This document shows, one piece after another, positions 57,301 through 64,000 of a stretch of 64,000 nt of DNA. Origin of the DNA: Gigaspora margarita (lineage: Eukaryota; Glomeromycota; Glomeromycetes; Diversisporales; Gigasporaceae). Both the position numbers and the translations under genes were made by a program. The notes under the pieces were generated by a model. That model saw only the letters and a program-made list of their open reading frames with translations. It had not been told where the DNA came from and searched no databases. The DNA is taken from the NCBI GenBank assembly GCA_009809945.1, contig WTPW01000412.1, positions 89,686-153,685 on the forward strand, given 5' to 3'. Numbering within the stretch: position 1 is the first letter of the stretch; each line of letters starts with the position of its first letter.

Positions 57301-57422
57301 GATTGCCAGTCAAATATGAAATCCTTTTCATGATGTTTTGCTACAATACTGTTACTAAATTCTTGGCTAAAGTTACTATTAACTTCTTCATTATCAAATG
57401 AATCAGATAAGAATTCTTCCAT
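54383..57422 (-). pseudogene. Large transposase-like gene (DUF6589-like), frameshifted
   Basis: Minus strand from the ATG at 57422. N-terminal acidic region; HYCLFCNKIKCFFTRGKTC and ICINCNLTHGGHLH (about 56640-56850) form a Cys/His zinc-binding part; a Thr/Ser linker; a helical block with ARKRKEQNLPLPQLDEKK; then NILNIAVIDNIDTKDITFQY and CATAHATLRMVFQF (about 55640-55770), FGTEDIDIAIRKHID, LNLVCDEAIYHRI, HCILGQWHTNKAICSVLIAA (about 55215-55275) and a terminal helical domain. The IDNID, HATLRM.FQF and GQWHT blocks resemble fungal DUF6589/transposon-derived proteins, an assignment from memory. Lesions: two compensating shifts at about 56840-56890 beside an A9 run, TGA at 55908-55910, a shift at an A8 run near 55555, TAG at 55177, 55012 and 54847, and a shift near 54800. 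Several breaks sit at homopolymers and could be sequencing errors. Confidence 0.6.
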
Positions 57423-57560
57423 GTTTTTTTGATTGGGGTTTAATTAAAATTGTAATAATTGATTTGTTTTTTTTGTTGGTTTCTATTTGAAATGACTTAT
57501 ATACGTTATATGTACATAAATAAAATAATATGAAAATTCCATATTCAGTTAGCTTTGTTA

Positions 57561-57833
57561 CCGTAATTTACCGTGGAAGATATCTCCTTTTAATCGGTAT
57601 CCCTCTGGATTTGTACCAGGTATATTTCAAGGCTATTTGTTGTAGTGTTTTGTAAGGTACCCGGGTACAAATCAAGGCTGATTTACTAATTATAAATTTT
57701 TTTTACTTATGGGTTAATATTACACTCCACACAACGTACCCCCACATACTGTACCTATACCATACAAGGTACCCAGGAGTACGAATCAAATTTTTTACCA
57801 TGTGAAATTAAATCATTGCACGGTAAATTACAG
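57561..57833. mobile_element. MITE, TA duplication
   Basis: Ends CCGTAATTTACCGTG / CTGTAATTTACCGTG (reversed), TA at 57559-57560 and 57834-57835. 273 bp; an inner inverted pair ggtaccCgggtac / aggtacccagg is seen. Mariner-like by its duplication. Confidence 0.8.
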
Positions 57834-58126
57834 TAGATAAGGAAATTCAGCTTGAACAAAAAAAGGTTTTAATTTTACTACGTTTACTTGTTAAAATTTA
57901 ACCGTTATTATATGTTAACTTATGCAGAAGCATTTGGGTCACATCCTGCGTCACGGGTCATGACTTTGTTATTCGGAATTTAACAAATCGACTTTTTTTA
58001 TATATTAGTTTTGGTTTTACTATTTTTTTTTGTATAGAAGTCACGGGACAAGCTTACTGGAACTGCAGGTTAGTAGATATGGAAACTTGAATTCGATCTT
58101 GGTCTTAATTCATTATTATTTTATGT

Positions 58127-58286
58127 CAGGGTGAAACCTGCGTAGCTAGCTAGTAAAACCCGCTTTGATCATAGTGTTTGGGTAAAATCTGTGTTAGCAT
58201 AGTGTGTTTTATAGGTTAACGCAGATTTCACCCTCATGTGATCTGCATAGCAGATTTTACTAGCTAGCTGCGCAGGTTTCATCCAG
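58127..58286. mobile_element. MITE with GCTAGCTAG ends
   Basis: CAGGGTGAAACCTGCGTAGC(TAGCTAGTAAAAC) and reversed CTGGATGAAACCTGCGCAGC(TAGCTAGTAAAAT), with a second inner copy (gtaaaatctg / gcagatttcaccc). 160 bp, no clear target duplication. Confidence 0.7.
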
Positions 58287-58470
58287 TTGTATTATTTTTA
58301 TTTCATTGTTTTATTAATTTTATTTATTTATTTATTGATGATAAAAATTGGCAATTCACTGTGAATGCGTGACAATTTTGTGCTGATTTCGTGATGATTT
58401 CGTGACGATTTCGTGATCTTTGTAATAATAATATCTTGGGTCATTGGGTATTAGTAGATTTATCCTAGGC

Positions 58471-59524
58471 CATATTGTTGCTGGACTGGTCCAGTGAAGA
58501 TCACTGGAACTGGAAAGGTTACTGGAACTAACTAGATCAAACTGGAAAAAATATGGGTTCTAGTAGTAAGTTGTCACTAGACCGTTCCAGTCACATTTTT
58601 TTTACCACTGGATGGAAGTTCCAGTGAGGTCCAGTGAGGTCCAGTGAGATCCGATAAGTTAAAATATAAAAAGATTTTTTTTTATTCAGATTATATGTAA
58701 TAACATTTAAATTGAATACCCAATTTTTTATATATAAACTTATAATATAAAGTTATTTTTAACTCTAACATAGGGCTAATATAGATGCCTAAATTACAAA
58801 ATAAATAGCTCAACAAAGTTCTATTTAAATATGTATACAACTTATTTACAAAACTTAGCAGTTCTATGATCTCTAAAACAAATAAGTTAGCAAAATATTA
58901 TATGCAAACTAAAAACTTGTAACCGGGATCATTAAGATTCAANATCTTTGAGCTTTTTCAATTACAACTGTTTTCATAAATTCTGGAACAATTGTAAAAT
59001 TGATTAACCGAATTTGATCAATTTTTGAATTTGGTATTATTGAATTACTGTAATGTTGAAAATACAATTCTAATAACATGAATTCAAAACTTACTGAATT
59101 GGTAAAATAATTTTTACCAATTGATCCTACTTCAAATTCTGACCGCTACCAGCTGCCGTCGGAATTTCAAATAAAGACCCGACATCATAATTTCGCAGAC
59201 CCACAGGACCATTTTATCATGTGATAATTGTTACCAAACCCCCAAGCAAACGGAGTCCTTCGAACCCCAAGCTACAATAAAAAAAGACTTCACAGATTAG
59301 TAAAGAATACATAAATACTCAAACCAAAGAACTATCAGAAGTGTTGAAAGGAATATACTTAGCTTTAATTCTAGCTTCGCACTATCAAGACCACCTAAAC
59401 TTGAGACTTGGACCAAATCAACCACACCTTTTTCTGCCTTCCAGTGAAAACTTCGCTAGAACTACTAGAACACTAGAAATATCTGGACGTCCAGTGTGAT
59501 TTCAGTTTGCAGTCAACAACACTG
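58471..59524. mobile_element. hAT-like element, CTGGAA/CCAGTGA motif family
   Basis: Ends CATATTGTTGCTGGAC and reversed CAGTGTTGTTGACTGC; flanks TCCTAGGC (58463-58470) and TTCTAGAC (59525-59532), two transitions apart. Left end full of CACTGGAAC / TCCAGTGAGG motifs. The interior is less AT-rich and contains coding-like pieces. Confidence 0.7.
58939..59145 (-). pseudogene. Coding-like fragment inside the hAT-like element
   Basis: A stop-free minus frame of 69 codons runs from 59145 to a TGA at 58939. It contains EFEVGSIGKNYFTNSVSFEF and later IDQIRLINFTIVPEFMKTVV, with balanced, protein-like composition. Upstream, an adjoining frame reads DVGSLFEIPTAAGSG before a shift. On the plus strand, 59289-59502 holds another stop-free protein-like stretch (KEYINTQTKELSEVLKGIYL). 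None is recognised. They may be host-gene pieces captured by the element or remains of its own gene. Confidence 0.35.
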
Positions 59525-59531
59525 TTCTAGA

Positions 59532-59614
59532 CAGTGATAACAGAAATACATACTGATACTGATCAGCCGCGTAAGCAGCCCAATCAGTATTAGCACATAT
59601 TTCTGTTATCACTG
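59532..59614. mobile_element. 83-bp palindromic insertion
   Basis: CAGTGATAACAGAAATACAT ... TATTTCTGTTATCACTG, a hairpin with a short centre (gatcagccgcgtaagcagcc). It sits exactly at the right boundary of the hAT-like element. Its own duplication is uncertain (tctaga / cctagg). Confidence 0.65.
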
Positions 59615-59744
59615 CCTAGGATCAATCCACTAATACCCAACGACCCAAGATATTATTACTTATTGGCTCGTGCGTAGTTAAACCTTGATATAAAATGGTA
59701 TTAAATTAATTAGTAATCAAAATAGTTTTCTTCCTTTCGAACTA

Positions 59745-59790
59745 AAAAAATAAAAAATAAATAAAAAAATAAAATAAAATAAAATAAACC
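59745..59790 (+). repeat. Simple repeat (AAAATAAAT-type)
   Basis: aaaaaataaaaaataaataa followed by (aaaat)n. Confidence 0.7.
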
Positions 59791-59818
59791 GTTCCTAACG
59801 ATTTTCATTCATCTTCTA

Positions 59819-60120
59819 TTGCCCAAACAACCCAGTTGGCCCAAAAATTATACGAAGGAGTTAATTTGGTTATTCAGAGAAACAGGGAAAGCCCGTAGGA
59901 TTATTTATTTACCCTCACACAGATTCGATGTAAATCCAAAGAATTCATCTCAAATTTGCTCTGGTTGTAAAGAATTAAGCAAAGAAAAGATTAAACTCAA
60001 TCAGAGAATATTTAAGTGTTGGAATTGCGGTCTCGAATTTGATACTCAGAAAGGAATATTTTAAATCTTGGTGATTCATCTGACGCTCTGAAAACCTATC
60101 AAAAGAAAGACTCCAATCGT
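59819..60120 (+). pseudogene. TnpB/Fanzor-type C-terminal fragment (OrfB zinc ribbon)
   Basis: A stop-free frame of 81 codons with VNPKNSSQICSGCKE, then FKCWNCGLEFDTQ. Numbered from 59819: Cys47, Cys50, Cys67, Cys70, CxxC...CxxC, followed by Asp75 in the position of the last RuvC catalytic Asp of TnpB/OrfB (CG.e.D...N). The preceding PSHRFDVNPKNSSQ matches the family's v.P..TSq.C segment. After a one-base shift near 60057-60063 the usual LNLGD-type end follows (60064-60110). TnpB/Fanzor proteins are RNA-guided DNA nucleases of IS200/605-like and eukaryotic elements. Only the C-terminal 20% is left: RuvC-I/II and guide-binding parts are missing. No true start codon. Origin as a fungal Fanzor or a transferred OrfB cannot be decided. 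Confidence 0.75.
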
Positions 60121-60161
60121 AAAAAAAAAAGCATATTTAAATAACACGGTATACCTTAACG

Positions 60162-60416
60162 TAGTGTTGAGCACTGGAAGGTCGTCCTCTTTCAATCCAT
60201 TTCCATTTCATAACAATATCACTTTTGTATGACCCATCTGCGTAATTTGCTTCTGTTAATGTTTGACGATATTTGAATCCTTCATTTTATCGGAATCTCC
60301 AGGTTCACTGGAAAGCTACTGGAAGAAAATTAATAGTGTCACTGGAACTTTAAGTTCCAGTGATACTATTGATTTTCTTTCAGTAGCCTTCTAGTGACCT
60401 TCTAGTGTTAACACTG
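60162..60416. mobile_element. hAT-type MITE with a coding-like insert
   Basis: Ends TAGTGTTGAGCACTGGAAGG(TC) and reversed CAGTGTTAACACTAGAAGG(TC); CCTTAACG at 60154-60161 and 60417-60424, perfect. Right half is CTGGAA/CCAGTGA motifs, as in 58471-59524. The left half (60187-60284, minus) is stop-free and protein-like: GFKYRQTLTEANYADGSYKS and IVMKWKWIERG. A captured exon is a reasonable reading; the protein is not recognised. Confidence 0.8.
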
Positions 60417-60417
60417 C

Positions 60418-60661
60418 CTTAACGTGTGCATAATCTCGATTGTTTGCTTTCCGTCCTGGTATATTTTATCTTTCGTATAAGTCTGTTTCATCACCCTAGA
60501 TTTAATATGCCTTTCGTAATTGAACAGATTTCGCCTGCCAACTAGCACCATATGCCAAGAATTAATAAATTCAAAAGTCTTTGGAATATGCAGTTATGTC
60601 ATACCTCTAGGTCATTAATTTGTTCCGAAGCTTGCTTTAACAGCTGTATTTCAGATTGCAA
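60418..60661 (-). pseudogene. Coiled-coil gene relic, two exons
   Basis: Minus strand: exon 60605-60661 (acceptor TTGCAG; LQSEIQLLKQASEQINDLE), a 70-bp intron 60535-60604 (GTATGA ... TGGCAG), exon 60425-60534 reading AKSVQLRKAY, then stops TAA and TAG, GDETDLYER, stop, NIPGRKANNRDYAHVK and a possible donor GTATAC restored across the 60162-60416 MITE. Both exon borders fall on codon boundaries. Coiled coil then a basic block; not recognised. Three stops mark it as dead. Confidence 0.55.
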
Positions 60662-61498
60662 CTGCAAGTTTTTTTTTTTTTTAAAAAAAAAAACAATACT
60701 GATTAAACAACATAAAAATGAACTTATAAACTTAACTCTCTCATGAATTGTTGCAGAGATCAAGTTAAACAAGTTGTAGTTACCGGAATAGCTCAAAAAA
60801 ATATAGTTAGCTAAAATGCGAATTAAATAAATAAAATGATCTACAATATTAAATATTATAAAATACTTCACCTTATTTTTGTTTGCTCTGTTAATAAAGT
60901 ATTACCTTATGATCCAAAGCATTTTCGAAAGCTCTTGTGTAGGCAAATCTTTAGATCTACTTTTTAAGCAAAATTTTTTTAAACTGAAAGAACTTCATGT
61001 CAACAAAGGCAAAATGAAAGACCAACTTTGAAGACACGGTATTTCATGTAGAAATATTTATTTCTTATGATTTTTATATTATTCGATTTATAATAACCTC
61101 AAGAATAATTTTGTCTTAAGAGACATTATGTGTTATGACAGAGATTTTAGACAAAATCTTTAAAAAAGTAACTTTAAAATTTTGTATAACATACGAAAAT
61201 CATATGATAAAATTTTAGATGTGACAAATCGGGTAACTGATAATATATACATAGTTTGTATTAGGATTTGGTTCTTTATTAGTTATCATATTAGATGATC
61301 ATTATCAAATTTTATTGGCCAATATATCTTAAGTAACAATTAATAATTTCATACATATTGTTAGTATTAGTGAATAAAATTAATGTTACATATAATACTT
61401 ATACTTGATACTGTATCTATAAAACCTTTTTACATTATAATTTGAATTAGTTTTGATATATATACTAGTACTTTCTCATTAACTAATCATTTATTGCT
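60662..61498. other. AT-rich, no gene seen
   Basis: A T11/A12 junction at 60669-60692 and otherwise AT-rich sequence. Upstream exons of the coiled-coil relic were looked for but not found. Confidence 0.45.
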
Positions 61499-61502
61499 TT
61501 AA

Positions 61503-62403
61503 GGGTAGGGGGTACAAATTGCAAATTATATATAAAATTCGTGGTATTGATTTATTCTTTTAAAATTTTGTAAATTTTTTTAAGCAAATCATTTTTGAAC
61601 AATTAAATAAAAATATAGAGCAGGTTTTTCTGATTCTAAAAATAGCAAATTTGTTAAAATTGGTTGAATATTTGTCAAGTTATGACAATTTAAATTTTAG
61701 TTGTCAAAAGTTGTTTACAAAATCATATGATGATCATATGATATCGACCAATCAAAATTGATTATTTTGTGTAACTAGAGGAAATTTGAGCCTACTGAGG
61801 AAACTTTATGATATATAGAAGTATAATTTTTTTAAATATATACTTTATTAAAATTTTACTATTATATAACGTGCATTTTGTTCTGTATATTATAAAATTT
61901 TGGTCAAATTTGACTATGGTGCAAGACATCTATACTCAACAATCACATGACGTGTTTCAATTTTTTAAATGCCTATAACTTTTTAACTAAGAAGTTTTAA
62001 AAAAATCTGACCGGTAACTTTGTGAAGCTATATTAGCTCTACATATATGCCAAATATCTTTTTAAAAAAATTGAAATTTTATATGTAAATTTGTAAATTT
62101 ACATATAAAATTTCAATTTTCAAATCACTAAAACTTTTTATAGTGATGAGATTTTGAAAAGATATTTGGCATATATGTAGAGCTAATATAGCTTCACAAA
62201 GTTACTGGTCAGATTTTTTAAAACTTCTTAGATAAAAAGTTATAGGCATTTAAAAAATTGAAACACGTTACGTGATTGTTGAGTATAGATGTCTTGCACC
62301 ATACAACTGTGAAAAGTTTTATTAGTAGCACATTTTTAATTTCTATATAAATCTCATTGTACCACTGAAATCATATGATAAATGATCTATATACCCCCTA
62401 CCC
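61503..62403. mobile_element. TTAA-duplication foldback element
   Basis: Ends GGGTAGGGGGTACAAATT and reversed GGGTAGGGGGTATATAGATC; TTAA at 61499-61502 and 62404-62407. The inner part (61915-62306) is a near-perfect palindrome centred at about 62092. The end GGGTAGGGkG is shared with 11117-11486, so both belong to one TTAA (piggyBac-like) family. Noncoding. Confidence 0.85.
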
Positions 62404-62407
62404 TTAA

Positions 62408-63076
62408 CAATTGAAATGCTGTTTTATTTACTTTTAAATTTACCTAATATCACAAAATTTATTATTATAGCCAGTATGTACTTGTACCCTTTTCTATATT
62501 ACATGTATATTCACATGTTCATATCTATAATAAATTATTTAGTCTTTTCTAATTATACAATTTCTATAACCATTACAAGTGACCTAAACATATTGTAAAA
62601 AAAAAACAAAAGTTCTCTGTAAGTACAAAAAAAAAAGAAAGATATCAAAAATAATATATAATATTTTGAGCTAGTAAGGATTATATGTAATTTGCAAGCT
62701 TATATATATACCTGTATATCTTTATATATTTAGCTCATATCTTATCTGTTATAGAAGGGTATATAAACTAGGATCATTGAGAAATCAGTGAAAGATTAGT
62801 GAGATTTTTCTTCACAAACATACATTAAGTTTGTTTAACTATATGACCAAGTTTTAAAGAGAATGGTCAATTTTTTTTCATAATATATAAAATATGCCAT
62901 TCTTGTTATACAGATGAAAATATCTGATAGCATTACCTTTATGATTTGATTGGCTAATCAATATGTGATGCACATTCAATATTTTGGTTATACCAACATA
63001 TTGACCAATCAAATACAGCATATATATCATATGATTAGGTATGCCTAATGGCCAAGTGGCATGCCCATAAGCATGC
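62408..63076. other. AT-rich, with a GGCATGCC-rich element edge
   Basis: No gene. From about 63040 on, GGCATGCC-type motifs begin and continue right of the next MITE to about 63425 (..CCTATAGCACACCCTTA), probably one hAT-like end region. Confidence 0.45.
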
Positions 63077-63084
63077 CCCCAAGG

Positions 63085-63363
63085 CAGTGTTGTCATAGGA
63101 CAGCTTTGGACAATGATTTGGACAATTTTGGACAATTTTGAACAATTAAATAAAGTAAAATTACTTGAAATTTTATTAAAATAACCTATTTTAATTTTAA
63201 CTGGAATGTGTCCAGCATCTAAAAAATATATAGTTATATATTTTTTAGATAGATTTATTAATTATTAAAGCCTGGACAAGCTTTGGACAATTTTGAACGT
63301 TTGGACAATTTTGGACGTGGACAAGCCAAAAAAGGCTGTGGACAGCCAAAATGTACAACACTG
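63085..63363. mobile_element. hAT-type MITE, GGACAA family, copy 3
   Basis: 279 bp, CAGTGTTGTCATAGGACAGC ... ATGTACAACACTG; CCCCAAGG at 63077-63084 and 63364-63371, perfect. The best-preserved of three copies. Confidence 0.93.
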
Positions 63364-63429
63364 CCCCAAGGCATGCCCAAAAGGCATGCCTGTGCCTCTG
63401 TGCCTCAAACCCTATAGCACACCCTTATT

Positions 63430-64000
63430 TTCTATTTTATTATAACTAACCTTAAAATTTTATAAGAAGAACTTCTAAATACTAAAAAAGTTACATATAA
63501 TCCAGAAATTAAATTGACAGATTTTTTATTATTAAATAAATTCAAAAAACAAAATTGTTTTAAATTATATATATAAAATTTAGATGCATTAATTATTTAA
63601 TTCTATATTAAAAATTATATATATATGATCTGTCTGATATCATATATAATAGCTACTTTAATTGCTTCAATTTCATATTATACCTGCTTCTGTATTTTAA
63701 TTAGTTAATCAGAGATAGTGATATATCACTATGGTAATATTTCATAAAATCCTAAGTTTATATATATTTTAGTATAATTTTATATAACCAAATTTAAATC
63801 TAATAATATATAACAAATTGGATAATTAATAATATATTTATATATATAATATTATCTCTTTATTTGTTATATAGGCAAATTTGTTTGCAAATTTATTTTT
63901 TGTATAATTGTTAAAAAGGTAGATAGAAAAGGTTCTCTAAAATATATTTAAATTAATTTAGTTAGTTTTATTAGTCAGAGAATATGTTATATCTATTGAT
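63430..64000. other. AT-rich window end, no gene seen
   Basis: No reading frame or element end recognised. Confidence 0.5.

Larger units (their letters stand above)
58428..59660. repeat. Inverted repeat flanking the 58.5-59.5 kb element
   Basis: aataatatcttgggtcattg(ggtattagtagatttatcctagg) at 58428-58470 returns inverted at 59615-59660 with four differences. A larger palindromic element was therefore invaded by the hAT-like element between its arms. Confidence 0.75.

Noticed and set aside
58127..58286. 8-bp target duplication for the GCTAGCTAG MITE
   Set aside because: Flanks attttatgt and ttgtattat do not match well enough; the element is kept on its inverted ends only.

Overview
The window is very AT-rich fungal DNA. 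Multi-Sel1-repeat protein kinases, GT-AG introns of about 65-75 bp, and dense degraded transposons of many superfamilies point to an arbuscular mycorrhizal fungus (Glomeromycotina, Rhizophagus-like). This is inferred from protein style and base composition; no marker gene is present. No tRNA, rRNA or CRISPR locus was found. One 873-bp N gap (40741-41613) and scattered single Ns show a draft assembly.

Layout. 1-4 kb: AT-rich sequence, then a minus-strand Sel1-repeat/kinase gene with one frameshift. 4.7-9.1 kb: MITEs, a SINE head and an inverted-repeat element that holds a telomere-like tract. 9.1-17.2 kb: a decayed LTR retrotransposon (TSD ATAGT) filled by a foldback element, which is split by a 3.8-kb hAT transposon (TSD ATCACTAT), whose transposase gene is itself broken by two MITEs. 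17.2-21.7 kb: a tandem array of about 360-bp units around a palindromic core, running into a hAT-like element (TSD GTCTAGRG) that contains three MITEs, one a 949-bp near-perfect foldback. 22-28.7 kb: an old and a younger copy of an unclassified retro-like sequence, Harbinger-like foldbacks and tRNA-headed SINEs. 29-31.6 kb: a hAT MITE with a nested insert, an IS1595/Merlin-type transposase pseudogene and a coiled-coil ORF relic.

32.2-43.5 kb is one large nest: a Harbinger-like foldback (TSD TTA), split by a hAT-like element (TSD GACTTGCT) that carries a 312-326-bp tandem array, in turn hit by a full-length 8.4-kb LINE (target duplication about 19 bp). The LINE encodes ORF1, then an ORF2 with endonuclease, reverse transcriptase and a putative RNase H/CCHC tail. 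43.9-46.3 kb holds a small Zn2Cys6-like ORF and, tail-to-tail with it, a broken endogenous CRESS-DNA-virus-type Rep. 48.8-53.7 kb has a long SINE, a kinase relic and hAT-like elements. 53.9-57.4 kb is a minus-strand transposase-like gene of about 1000 codons plus a small spliced companion gene. 57.5-64 kb has MITEs, a hAT-like element with coding-like inserts, a TnpB/Fanzor-type zinc-ribbon fragment, a coiled-coil gene relic, a TTAA foldback and a hAT MITE.

Working picture: apart from the Sel1/kinase gene and possibly the 53.9-57.4 kb gene pair, nothing here looks like a functioning host gene. The region is a transposon graveyard whose insertion order can be read from nested target duplications. 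Decay is largely by C-to-T/G-to-A transitions. The entries most worth following are the endogenous Rep, the TnpB/Fanzor relic, the repeat-built LINE ORF1, the foldback with minisatellite arms, the tRNA-headed SINEs, and the palindromic core shared by arrays and foldbacks.
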